Shown one piece after another: positions 7,775-16,278 of a DNA stretch of 64,000 nucleotides (within the stretch, counting starts at the first letter, position 1; each line of letters begins with the position of its first letter). Source of the DNA: SHZL01 sp963708905 (GTDB lineage Bacteria; Pseudomonadota; Gammaproteobacteria; Xanthomonadales; SZUA-36); contig CAVPUV010000003.1 in the NCBI GenBank assembly GCA_963708905.1, forward strand, positions 3,142 through 67,141. Reading direction: 5' to 3'. The notes beneath the pieces are model-generated. The model saw only the letters and a program-made list of their open reading frames with translations, was not told where the DNA came from and did no database searches. The translations under genes and the position numbers were made by a program.

Positions 7775-7949
7775 GATACCGCTGCGGGCCGGTGACCTTG
7801 AACCAGTGGTTCAGGTGGGAAAGCTGGCCAGGCTTCAGGCTTTTCGCATGGTTGCGAACATGCACAACAGCATCCGGTTTTGCCATCCCGAGGTCTAAAT
7901 GTAGGGACAAGGCATTTGACGGTCCCACTGGCAAATATCATAGAGGGCG
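7766..7949 (-). ncRNA. ssrS: 6S RNA
   Basis: Located exactly where 6S RNA lies in gammaproteobacteria, between zapA and the 5-FCL gene. Read on the minus strand, the 5' end GCCCTCTATGATA pairs with the 3' end TATCATGGAGGGC, giving a closing stem with one wobble. The resulting length is 184 nt, as in E. coli. The 3' half contains CCTGAACCACTGGTTCAAGG, close to the conserved E. coli 3' segment, and the GTTCGCAACCATGCGAA hairpin caps the far end. 6S RNA mimics an open promoter and sequesters sigma-70 RNA polymerase in stationary phase. The ends are inferred from pairing, not mapped. Confidence 0.9.
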
Positions 7950-7954
7950 ATCCG

Positions 7955-7960
7955 ATTATA
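7955..7960 (-). promoter_or_regulatory. ssrS: Perfect -10 box for 6S RNA
   Basis: On the minus strand the hexamer is TATAAT, six bases before the inferred 6S RNA 5' end. I see no convincing -35 hexamer at the usual distance, which would lie within the end of zapA. Confidence 0.6.
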
Positions 7961-7966
7961 GACCGA

Positions 7967-8263
7967 TCAAGCCTTTAGTGCATTATCGAGTTGATCTGCC
8001 AGCATGCGGATCTTGCTGTCGATCTTTTCCTTGCGGACATCTTCGTGGTTCTGCTTTTTCAACAATTCATCGCTGAAATTCAGCGCCGCCTGCAAAGCGA
8101 TCCGCTCCAGCGACATCAGCCGGCCGGATTCCTTGATTTCCTTCATTCTCTCATCCAGGTGCCGGGCCGCCGCAATCAGGTCCTTGCGTTCATCAGGTGG
8201 ACAGGCAAACTGGTATTTCCGGTCGAGAATGGTGATCGATACCGTTTCAGTTGGGCCACTCAT
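7967..8263 (-). CDS. zapA: Cell division protein ZapA
   Basis: 98 residues. ZapA binds FtsZ and bundles protofilaments at the division ring. The N-terminal segment VSITILDRKYQFACPPDER is the ZapA globular domain, with a helical coiled-coil C-terminus (KKQNHEDVRKEKIDSKI). Position upstream of 6S RNA and divergent from ygfB is the canonical arrangement. The gene before it on the same strand, 49 bp away, encodes another small coiled-coil protein, probably in the same operon. Confidence 0.93.
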   Translation of the reverse strand: MSGPTETVSITILDRKYQFACPPDERKDLIAAARHLDERMKEIKESGRLMSLERIALQAALNFSDELLKKQNHEDVRKEKIDSKIRMLADQLDNALKA

Positions 8264-8312
8264 GATTTTTCCAGCTGGAAATTGACATAGCGAATATGAC
8301 AGGTGATTGCGA

Positions 8313-8534
8313 TCAGGATTGTTCCAGTGCCTTGAGCCGATTGATCATGGCTTCAACTTTGGTGCGGGCCTCTTCATTCTTGGCCACCAGGCAAGCCCGA
8401 TCAGCGACCAGCGATTCCTGCCGGCTGAGCAGGGAGTGGTTTTCTTCGCGCAGCTTGCGGCATTGTTCGAGCAGACTATGGAGCTGCAGTTCCAGCCGCT
8501 CAAGGTCTTTGCCGGTTTGCTCCAGGGTATCCAT
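8313..8534 (-). CDS. Small coiled-coil protein, TIGR02449/ZapB-like
   Basis: 73 residues, almost entirely one predicted helix with heptad leucines (LERLELQLHSLLEQCRKLRE, then SLLSRQESLVADRACLV). It resembles the short gammaproteobacterial family (TIGR02449) encoded immediately upstream of zapA and compared with ZapB. A role with ZapA at the division septum is a reasonable inference from length, coiled coil and position, but the sequence alone does not prove it. Its upstream region is occupied by the inverted-repeat element at 8552-8633. Confidence 0.8.
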   Translation of the reverse strand: MDTLEQTGKDLERLELQLHSLLEQCRKLREENHSLLSRQESLVADRACLVAKNEEARTKVEAMINRLKALEQS

Positions 8535-8551
8535 CGCGTGACACTATAATC

Positions 8552-8633
8552 GGGGTCAGAGTAAAGTGCCAGAGTAGACTCGGATTTTTCTGACAACGGA
8601 CAGCCTGTTACTCCGGCACTTTACTCTGACCCC
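8552..8633. repeat. MITE-like element with 19-bp perfect inverted repeats
   Basis: GGGGTCAGAGTAAAGTGCC at 8552-8570 is exactly inverted at 8615-8633, flanking a 44-bp centre. A third partial copy of the end (CTCTGACCCC) is at 8641-8650. The GGGGTCAGAGTAAA terminus is a recurrent inverted-repeat end in proteobacterial genomes, often linked to REP-type tyrosine transposases (recalled, not searched). It sits between the divergent zapA and ygfB arms, so it probably carries or displaces their promoters. Confidence 0.75.
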
Positions 8634-8696
8634 TGCTGCCCTCTGACCCCGACTGTCCGGGAATGCTAACATTCCCGTCCGTGGAGACCATTTTGC

Positions 8697-9284
8697 ATGG
8701 AGATTCTGATGCCCGCTGATCCTTTACCTGATTTTCGCCATGTCCTGCTGATGAGTCACGGTCGTCTGGACGCCGCCGAACTGGCGGAATGCCACGGCGT
8801 TCTGTGCGGCATGATCTGTGGTGAAACCGGCCATGGCGCGGAGGATTTTCTGGCCCACCTGGCGGCCCTGCAACTCCCGGTCGAAACAGACAGCGCATTA
8901 CATCATGTGATGATTGAGGCGTTTGACAGCACCATGCAGCAGCTGGAAGATGAAGATCTGGGTTTCAACCTGTGGTTGCCAGACGACGAGCAGTCACTGG
9001 ACGAAAGATCACAATCCCTGGCGCAGTGGTGTACAGGATTCCTTGCCGGTCTTGGCCTGGGTGGACCGCTACAGCCTTTGTCGAAGGAAGCCAACGAGGC
9101 ATTGCATGACCTGCAGCAGATAGCCCAGGCTGGTTTTTCAACGCACGCCGATGACTGCGACGAGGCGGCTCAGGAAGAAGAAAATGAACAGGCATTTTAC
9201 GAAATTGTTGAATACGTCCGGGTCGTAACCTTGATCCTGCGCGAAGAGTTGCGCGGGCCGGGCGCAGACGATCAGATTCACTGA
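8697..9284 (+). CDS. ygfB: UPF0149 (YecA/YgfB-like) family protein
   Basis: 195 residues from the ATG at 8697; an ATG at 8709 with GGAG 6-7 bases before it is an equally good start. Family features are HGVLCGMICG near residues 38-47, the acidic helix QLEDEDLGFNLWLPDDE, WCTGFLAGLG, and the C-terminal EIVEYVRVVTLILREE. The function of this all-helical family is unclear; in Pseudomonas a YgfB homologue affects beta-lactamase regulation. Location directly before pepP and the ubiH/ubiI genes is the conserved arrangement. It is separated from pepP by 19 bp. Confidence 0.9.
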   Translation: MEILMPADPLPDFRHVLLMSHGRLDAAELAECHGVLCGMICGETGHGAEDFLAHLAALQLPVETDSALHHVMIEAFDSTMQQLEDEDLGFNLWLPDDEQSLDERSQSLAQWCTGFLAGLGLGGPLQPLSKEANEALHDLQQIAQAGFSTHADDCDEAAQEEENEQAFYEIVEYVRVVTLILREELRGPGADDQIH

Positions 9285-9303
9285 ATCAGCGGAAGCCGCG
9301 CAA

Positions 9304-10611
9304 GTGATCAAACAAAAAGAATATGCAAAACGTCGCCGGCAGCTGATGCGCATGGCCGGAGAAGGCTCGATCATCATCCTGTGCGCGGCGCCGGCCCGTT
9401 TCCGCAACAGCGATGTGCAGTACCCCTATCGCCAGGATAGCGATTTTCTTTACCTCACCGGCTTTCGCGAACCCAAGGCCACGCTGGTGATGATCCCGGA
9501 TAAAAATGGCGGCCGCAGCATTCTTTTTTGCCGCGAACGTGATCCGGAAAGGGAAATGTGGGATGGACCCATGGCGGGTTTGTCCGGCGCCGTGTCCCAT
9601 TTTGGCATGGACGAGGCGTTTGCCCAAGATGACATTGGCAAGCGGCTCCCGGCCATGCTGCAGGATCGGGACAGGATTTATTACGACCTTGGCCGCACGC
9701 CGCTGTTCGACCAGCGCCTGATTGGCTGGCTCAATGAGTTCCGCGATAAACCACGCAAGACCTTCCACGCGCCGGAAGAAATTCATGCACTGGATCATAT
9801 GCTGCATGACCTGCGCTTATACAAGAGCCGCGAGGAACTGGTGGTCATGCAACACTCGGCGCAGGTCGCTATTGCCGCGCACGAGCGCGCCATGCAGCTG
9901 TGTCAGCCCGGTCTCAACGAGGCGGACCTGCACGCTGAAATACTGCATACCCTTACCAGGCACCAATGTGAGCCGTCCTACCAGGCCATTGTCGGTGGCG
10001 GCGCCAATGCCTGCATCCTGCATTACATTGCCAACAAGGATCTCTTGCATGCCGGTGATCTGCTGCTGATCGATGCCGGCGCTGAATATGATGGTTATGC
10101 CTCCGACATCACCCGTACTTTTCCGGTCAGCGGCAAGTATTCGCCGGAGCAAAGGGATTTGTACCAGGTGGTGTTGGCCGCACAAGCAGCAGCCATCGAC
10201 AAGGCACGGCCCGGCAACCCCTGGCAGCAAGTCCACGATGAGGCGGTGCGCATTGCCACCCAGGGCATGATCGACCTCGGCATCCTCAAGCTCAGTCTGG
10301 ATGATGAGCTTGCGCAGCAGGGTTACAAACACTTTTATGTACACAATACTGGTCATTGGCTGGGTCTGGATGTGCACGATGTCGGCGAGTATCAGATCGA
10401 TGGCCACTCGCGGGAGCTGGAACCCGGTATGGTCATGACGGTGGAGCCGGGGATCTATATACCGCCCAACGATACCAGTGTGAGAAAATGCTTCAGAGGA
10501 CTGGGTATCCGCATCGAGGACAATGTGGCCATTACGAAGAAAGATCCGCTGGTGCTCACGCAGAGCCTGGTAAAAACGCCAGATGATATTGAAGCTCTGA
10601 TGGCTGGATGA
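9304..10611 (+). CDS. pepP: Xaa-Pro aminopeptidase (aminopeptidase P)
   Basis: 435 residues, normal length, starting at GTG. It releases N-terminal residues preceding proline. The N-terminal half is the creatinase-like domain (QYPYRQDSDFLYLTGF). The C-terminal pita-bread domain shows the dinuclear metal ligands: Asp in LLIDAGAEYDGYASDITR (two), His in HNTGHWLGLDVHDVG, Glu in MTVEPGIYIP and Glu in GIRIEDNV. It is part of the ygfB-pepP-ubiH-ubiI cluster, but a 249-bp palindromic element separates it from ubiH. Confidence 0.96.
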   Translation: MIKQKEYAKRRRQLMRMAGEGSIIILCAAPARFRNSDVQYPYRQDSDFLYLTGFREPKATLVMIPDKNGGRSILFCRERDPEREMWDGPMAGLSGAVSHFGMDEAFAQDDIGKRLPAMLQDRDRIYYDLGRTPLFDQRLIGWLNEFRDKPRKTFHAPEEIHALDHMLHDLRLYKSREELVVMQHSAQVAIAAHERAMQLCQPGLNEADLHAEILHTLTRHQCEPSYQAIVGGGANACILHYIANKDLLHAGDLLLIDAGAEYDGYASDITRTFPVSGKYSPEQRDLYQVVLAAQAAAIDKARPGNPWQQVHDEAVRIATQGMIDLGILKLSLDDELAQQGYKHFYVHNTGHWLGLDVHDVGEYQIDGHSRELEPGMVMTVEPGIYIPPNDTSVRKCFRGLGIRIEDNVAITKKDPLVLTQSLVKTPDDIEALMAG

Positions 10612-10623
10612 TGAGCCAGCTTC

Positions 10624-10872
10624 AGCCCGCATGTTGCACCAGTACTCGTAGCGAGACGGTTCAGGAGTGCGTCATGGCTGGTTTTGTTCCGGGCATCCTG
10701 CCCTCCACCCTGCGGGCCGGCAAGGCCGTCCAAATCCGCTCCCGGCGGATTTGTCGCGACCGAGGAGCGCGCAGGCATAGTCGACACTATGTCGAGCACT
10801 CCGACCGAGCGAAAGCCAGACAGGGCGTGCTCCTGGGCCGTCGCAGTAGTGGACTGGTGCAACATGCGGGCT
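10624..10872. repeat. 249-bp imperfect palindromic element between pepP and ubiH
   Basis: AGCCCGCATGTTGCACCAGT at 10624-10643 is exactly inverted at 10853-10872, and pairing continues inward imperfectly (for example GAGACGG at left with CCGTCGC at right, and CAGGAGTGCG with CGTGCTCCTG). A further small palindrome, CATAGTCGACACTATG, lies near the centre. As RNA the whole segment could fold into one long hairpin. The right arm contains the ATG used for ubiH. No transposase is present, so it is either a MITE-like insertion or a structured intergenic element. Confidence 0.7.
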
Positions 10873-12115
10873 AGCACGCCGGCTGCACACTTCGACGTGG
10901 CCATTATCGGTGGCGGCCTGGTCGGGGCCAGCCTGGCCTGTGCACTGGCGCCGCTGGGACTGAAAGTCGCCCTGCTCGAAGCGGTACCGCCGCGTGCCGC
11001 AGCACAGCCGAGTTACGATGACCGCACGCTGGCGCTCAGCGCCAGTTCCTGCCGGATTTTGCAGGGTCTGGCGGTTTGGCCGCTGCTGCAGGAGAACGCC
11101 ACCGCCATTCGTGAAATCAGCGTCACCGAGCGGGACCGGCCCGGGCGGGTGGTGTTAAACCCGCGGGAACTGGGCCTGGATTGTTTTGGTCATGTGGTGG
11201 AGGCGCGTGTTTTTGGCGCCGCGATCATGGCCATGCTGAGCGCCATGGAAACGGTGGAATTCATCTGCCCGGCCCCGGTCAGTGCAATTGAATGCAACGC
11301 AAAAACCGCCCGTGTCTGGTTTGAGCGTAATGGCCAACACTGCAATCTGGAAGCGCGTCTGCTGGTAGGTGCTGACGGCGCCGATTCGGTGGTGCGTGAG
11401 GCGCTGGGTATCGCGGTGGCCAGACATGATTACCGTCAGACCGCCGTAATCTGCAATATTTCAACGCAAAAACCCCATCAGGGCCGCGCTTTCGAGTGTT
11501 TTACACCCACTGGCCCATTTGCCCTGCTGCCGCATGTCAACGAGCGCTGCGGACTGGTGTGGAGCGTCGCCAGTGAAGACGCGGCCGGGTTGCTGGCCTT
11601 GTCGGACGATGAATTTCTGCGCCGTGCGCAGTTACTGTTTGGCGCGACGCTCGGATCGTGGCTCAAAGTAGGCAAACGCTCGGCCTATCCCTTGCGCCTG
11701 GTGCGCGCCCTCGAGGACATCGCGCGCGCGTGCGGTCATTATTGGCAATGCCGCCCATGCAATCCACCCGGTCGGTGCACAGGGCTTCAACCTGGGCTTG
11801 CGTGATGTGGCCACTCTGGCTGAAGTCATTGCCGCAGCTCTGGCGCAGGACCCCGCGGCTGATATCGGCCGGGTGCAATTGCTGCAGGCTTACAGTGACT
11901 GGCGGGCACCCGATCAGGCTGAGACGATAGCCTATGCCGATGGCTTGGTGAGGCTTTATGCCAACCCGACGGGCCTGGCGGCCATGGCCCGCAGCCTGGG
12001 TTTGCTGGCTTATTCCCTGCTGCCGCCGTTGCGGCGCCAACTGGCCATCCGCGCCATGGGCTATCGCGGCCGGGTTCCCCGCCTGGCGCTCGGTGAGCCA
12101 CTTGGCAACGCCTAG
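10864..12115 (+). pseudogene. ubiH: 2-octaprenyl-6-methoxyphenol hydroxylase UbiH, interrupted by a frameshift
   Basis: Together the two frames encode a complete FAD-dependent ubiquinone-pathway hydroxylase of about 415 residues. The first frame starts at ATG 10864 with the FAD fingerprint VAIIGGGLVGASLA and has DDRTLALSASS and LLVGADGADSVVRE. It continues correctly to YPLRLVRALEDIA, then loses frame in a GCGCGCGCG run at 11722-11730. The second frame carries on with AVIIGNAAHAIHPVGAQGFN and LRDVATLAE to the stop at 12113-12115. Restoring one GC dinucleotide would rejoin them. The gene is biosynthetically important and both halves are well conserved, so a sequencing indel is more likely than decay. 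A longer in-frame start at 10684 lies inside the palindromic element and is rejected. Confidence 0.88.
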
Positions 12116-12119
12116 TACC

Positions 12120-13383
12120 GTGACCCAGGCTCGTATCCATGATGTGCTGATCATTGGCGCCGGCATGGTCGGCGCGACCGCGGCCTGCCTGCTGGCCAGG
12201 GCGGGCTTTTCCGTCGCGGTGATCGAAGCTCGGGAACCTTCCGCTTTCCATGCGGATGCTGCGGTCGGCTTGCGGGTTTCCGCCATTTCCCCCGGAGCGC
12301 AAGACATTCTGGCCGCGGCCGGTGCCTGGCAAGCAGATCGACCGGGGCCGGCATTGCGCCTACCGGCACATGCGGGTGGAAGACCGTGACACCAGCGCCG
12401 TGCTGGAATTCAGCGCCAGCGAATTCGGCATGGAACGGCTCGGCACCATCGTTGAAAACGAGTTGCTGCAATGGTCCTTGTGGCAGTGTTTGCAGAGCCT
12501 GGCCGGCGTTGAGCTGATCAGCCCGGTCGAGGTCGAGGCATTCGATCTGGACGGCGATCCGCCGGCCGTTCGTCTGGCGGGCGGGCGTGAAATCCAGGCA
12601 CGCCTTATGGTCGGCGCGGATGGGGCCGGATCGGCCGTACGGCATGAATTGGGCATAGGGCAGCAGTACTGGTCCTATGGGCAGCAGGGAGTGGTCGCCG
12701 TGGTGAAGACAGCAGTGGCGAATACCGGGCTGGCCTGGCAGCGTTTCATGCCCGGCGGCCCCTTGGCATTCCTGCCGCTGGCGGATGGCAGCTCATCCAT
12801 CGTGTGGTCGTGCCCCGATGCCGAGGCACGCCGTTTGCTTGCTCTCGACGATGCGGCATTTTGCATCGAACTGGAAGCAGCCACCGGAACGGCTGCAAAA
12901 AGCCCGGCGGCCGCTGCAGGACTATTTGGTTCGGTGGTCGCATGCGGCCCGCGCGCGGCATTTCCCCTGTACATGCAATTGAGCGATACCTATACCGCGC
13001 GGCGTGCCGTATTGATGGGTGACGCAGCGCATGTAGTACATCCGCTGGCTGGGCAAGGGGTCAATCTGGGCCTTATCGATGCTGCTGCACTGATCGAAGT
13101 TTTGCTCAAGGCACGCAAGGGCGGTGAGGATATCGCCAGCGACAGAGTGCTGCAGCACTACGCGCGCTGGCGCCGCTCCGAAGCCGAGCTGATGGCGCGG
13201 GGCATTCATGGCATCCGCTCTGTATTCCTGCCTGAATTCCTGGGGCCGTTACGCTGGCTGGGTCTGGGCCTGGTGTCGCGCAGCTGGATGCTGAAGGAAG
13301 CATTTATCCGTCGTGCCGCGGGACGCAATCGTTCTGCGCCTGCGCTCGCGCGGGGATTGAGCCTGACGCAATTGGTAAATTGA
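12120..13383 (+). pseudogene. ubiI: UbiI/VisC-like FAD-dependent hydroxylase, interrupted by a frameshift
   Basis: A second UbiH/UbiF/VisC/COQ6-type monooxygenase, presumably the C5 hydroxylase of ubiquinone synthesis. Frame one begins near GTG 12120 (GTG 12093 is an alternative) with VLIIGAGMVGATAACLLARA and reaches GAWQA. At 12330-12337 the frame changes; frame two continues with IDRGRHCAYRHMRVEDRD, LMVGADGAGSAVRHELG and the second FAD motif LMGDAAHVVHPLAGQGVN. Removing one base from CAAGCAGATC restores a continuous protein of about 420 residues. The clean single break and intact motifs on both sides favour a sequencing error. Assignment to UbiI rather than UbiF or UbiM rests on position after ubiH. 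Confidence 0.8.
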
Positions 13384-13435
13384 TGACCAGGGGGCACGGC
13401 CAATTTGACTGCATTGCCTTTGCTGGTGGTCAGCG

Positions 13436-15026
13436 ATGGTGAACAAATTCTCCCGCTTTCCGCTGCGGCAATTCTGGGATGAACTGCGCCGCCGTCATGT
13501 CGTGCGGGTGGCGTTCTATTATGCTGCGTTCGCCTGGATCGTGATTCAGGTTGGCGACGTCCTGTTCGATGCCTTCGAGCTGTCACATCTGTTGCGTTTC
13601 CTCGTCGCCACGGTGGTCGGCGGGTTTCCGGTCGTGCTGGTTCTGTCCTGGCTGTTCGATTTCACGCCCGGCGGCCTGGAGCGCACCGTACCGATCATTG
13701 AACCCCCGGCAGCGCCGGCAGGTTCACTCGCTGTTTTGCCGTTTGCCAACCTCAGTGACGATATCGAGAATGAATATTTCTCCGATGGGCTATCCGAGGA
13801 GATTCGCAACCAGCTTGCCCGTGTGCCGGGCCTGCGGGTGGCGGCGCGCACCTCGTCGTTTTCATTCAAGGGCCGTCATGAGGACGTACGCGAGATTGGC
13901 CGGCGGCTTAACGTGGCTGCGGTGCTGGAAGGTGGTGTGCGCAAGCAGGCCGATGCGGTGCGCATCAACCTGCAGCTCGTCAGCGCCGTGGACGGCTATC
14001 AAATCTGGTCGGAAAACTTTGAACGCCGGCTGGAGGATATCTTCCGGCTGCAGAGCGAGATTGCCGCCGCGGTTACCCGGGTCGTGAGCCCGTTGTCAGG
14101 AGCCGCTCAACCGGCCTTGCCTGCGCCCGCGAACCCCAGCTTTGATGCCTACAACCTTTACCTGCGCGGCCGGCATCATTTTCACAAGCGCACCGAACTT
14201 GCCCTGCAGCGCGCCGTGGCGTATTTCGAGCAGGCCATCGAAGTGGATGCAGGCTATGCGCTGGCGTACGCAGGTTTGGGTGATGCCCGCACACTGCTCA
14301 GTTCGCGCTACTACGGCAACGTGCTGGTCGCGGAGGCCGTGAACAAGGCTTTGCCGGCTGCGCAGCATGCCCTTGAACTTGCGCCTGAGCTGGCGGAAGC
14401 ACACGCCACGATGGGTCTGATTCGCGAAAACCAGGGCGATCTCACCGCAGCCGGGCAGTCACTGCGCCGTGCTCTGGAGTTGAACCCGGGGTATACGATG
14501 GCGCTGGTGTGGTACGGCCTGGTGCTGGTGGGGCAGGGCCAGTTCCGCGAAGCCGAAAAGCGCAACAGGGAGGCTCTGCAACGGGACCCATTGTCGCCGA
14601 TCATCAATGTCAATGTCGGCTTCGATGTCTTGCGTTATGGTGACTGGACCCAGGCGAAAGCGCATTTTGCGGCGGCCATAGAAATCGATCCGGCCTTCCC
14701 CGTGTCTCACTATGCGCTATCACGCGCGCAAAAACCTGTTGCTGTTGCAATCCGGTGAGCTCGACGCGGCGAGCAGCGCCGCGCAAGAGGCTTGTTGCAT
14801 GTCACCAGACAACCCATTCGATGCTGAACTGATGATCGCGCTTTACATGGCGCGTGCGGATCATGAAAATCTGCGCCTGGTGGCACGCGGCGAATCCGAA
14901 CGCATCTACACGCCCGGCCAGCGCGCACAGGCTTATATAGCGCTCGGCGATTACGCCGCCGCCGGCGAGCTGTATGAGCTCGCTGAGCTGGACCGGGGGC
15001 GGAACAGCAACTGGGAGTGGAGATGA
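13436..15026 (+). pseudogene. Membrane-anchored TolB_N/FlgO-like TPR protein, interrupted by a frameshift
   Basis: The N-terminus (RQFWDELRRRHVVRVAFYYA, then a hydrophobic pair around residues 20-75) matches the membrane-anchored proteins often annotated adenylate cyclase-like or TolB-like. Next is a domain starting LAVLPFANLSDDIENEYFSD with DGLSEEI, LRVAARTSSFSFKG and VLEGGVRKQ, then TPR repeats from about residue 235. The first frame ends at 14758; from about 14712 the adjacent frame gives a good TPR continuation (RYHARKNLLLLQSGELDAA) to 15026. The break lies around 14705-14745. No cyclase catalytic domain is present, so a cyclase name would be misleading. The stop overlaps the ATG of the next gene by ATGA. 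Function unknown. Confidence 0.75.
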
Positions 15027-16210
15027 CGACGCCGGAATACGATGTCGTGGTGATCGGCGCCGGCATCAACGGCGCCGGTGTCGCTCAAGCCGCCGCAGCG
15101 GCCGGGCATTCGGTGTTGTTGCTGGACAAGGCCGCACCCGGATCCGGCACCTCCAGCCGTTCCAGCAAGCTCATCCACGGTGGTTTGCGTTACCTTGAAA
15201 ACGGCCAGTTTGGCCTGGTACGGGAAAGCCTGCGTGAGCGCGCACTGCTGTTGAAGCTGGCGCCGGACCTGGTGCAGCTGAAAGATTTCTACATTCCGCT
15301 GTACCGTGGAGCCCGGCGTGGTCCGATGGTGCTGGGTGCCGGTCTGAGCCTTTACTGGCTGCTGGCTGGAGGTGGTCCCGCAGCGGCTTTCCACGCGCTG
15401 CCGCGGCGGCGTTGGCAGCAACTGGACGGCTTACGCACGGATGGTCTGCAGGCGGTATTTCATTATCACGATGCTCAGACCGATGATCAATTGCTCACGC
15501 GGGCGGTGGTAAACTCGGCTGTCGGTCTTGGCGCGGAGCTGGAATATCCGGCGCAGGTCGTCGGCCTCAGCCTGCAAGTACGGACTTGCCGGGTCGACTA
15601 CCAGGCTGGCGGACGCGAACACAGCGTATTGGGGACAGTGGTGGTCAACGCCGCCGGTCCCTGGGCTAATGCGGTGCTGGCCATGGCCAGTCCCGCGCTC
15701 ACGCCTTTACCGGTCGAACTCATCAGGGGCAGCCATATCGTGCTCGATGGTCAGCTGCTGCAAGGCTTTTATTACCTGGAAAGCCCGCGTGACGGGCGCG
15801 GCGTTTTCGTCATGCCCTGGAAAGGCCAGGTATTGGTCGGGACTACCGAGTGCCGCCATCACGGCGAGCCCGACCGGGTATGCCCGCTGCCGCAGGAGAT
15901 TCGCTACCTGTGCGGCGTCCTGAAACACTATTTCACCCAATGGAAGGATCTGTCCGGCGCTGGCGTGGCTTCAGCGTTCGCGGGTCTGCGCGTGCTGCCG
16001 GCGGGAGAAGGACACGTTTTTCAACGCTCCCGCGAGACCCATCTGCACCCGGACCGCTTGCCGGCAGAAGGCCCGCTGCGGCTGCTCAGCCTTTACGGCG
16101 GCAAGTTGACCGTGTGGCGCGCGACGGCGGAAAAAGTGATGCAGCGCATGGCCCCGGCGCTGCCGCAGCGCAAGCCCGTAGCCAGGACCAGCGAGCTGCT
16201 TTTGCGGTAG
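15023..16210 (+). CDS. GlpD-like FAD-dependent glycerol-3-phosphate dehydrogenase, short form
   Basis: 395 residues from ATG 15023. The FAD-binding fingerprint is VVVIGAGINGAGVAQAAAAA, followed by the GlpD signature SGTSSRSSKLIHGGLRYLE, YHDAQTDDQLLTRAVV (GlpD has a similar HDA-x-xDD segment), VVVNAAGPWA, and YGGKLTVWRATAEKVM. It therefore has the complete oxidase core but lacks the roughly 100-residue C-terminal helical domain of E. coli GlpD (501 residues). It probably oxidises glycerol-3-phosphate or a related polyol phosphate and feeds the quinone pool, but the truncated architecture makes the exact substrate uncertain. It is translationally coupled to the preceding TPR protein. Confidence 0.82.
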   Translation: MTTPEYDVVVIGAGINGAGVAQAAAAAGHSVLLLDKAAPGSGTSSRSSKLIHGGLRYLENGQFGLVRESLRERALLLKLAPDLVQLKDFYIPLYRGARRGPMVLGAGLSLYWLLAGGGPAAAFHALPRRRWQQLDGLRTDGLQAVFHYHDAQTDDQLLTRAVVNSAVGLGAELEYPAQVVGLSLQVRTCRVDYQAGGREHSVLGTVVVNAAGPWANAVLAMASPALTPLPVELIRGSHIVLDGQLLQGFYYLESPRDGRGVFVMPWKGQVLVGTTECRHHGEPDRVCPLPQEIRYLCGVLKHYFTQWKDLSGAGVASAFAGLRVLPAGEGHVFQRSRETHLHPDRLPAEGPLRLLSLYGGKLTVWRATAEKVMQRMAPALPQRKPVARTSELLLR

Positions 16211-16278
16211 ACCGCAGAAATTCAAACTGCGCGTACCGTCTAGGGAAGGCCGCACACGCCAGCTCAATCAGGCGCCGC

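Noticed and set aside
9817..10632. Minus-strand frame of 271 codons
   Set aside because: Antisense of pepP, which has all five metal ligands.
10684..10863. Extended ubiH N-terminus
   Set aside because: It lies within the palindromic element and has no similarity to the family; the FAD motif follows ATG 10864 directly.
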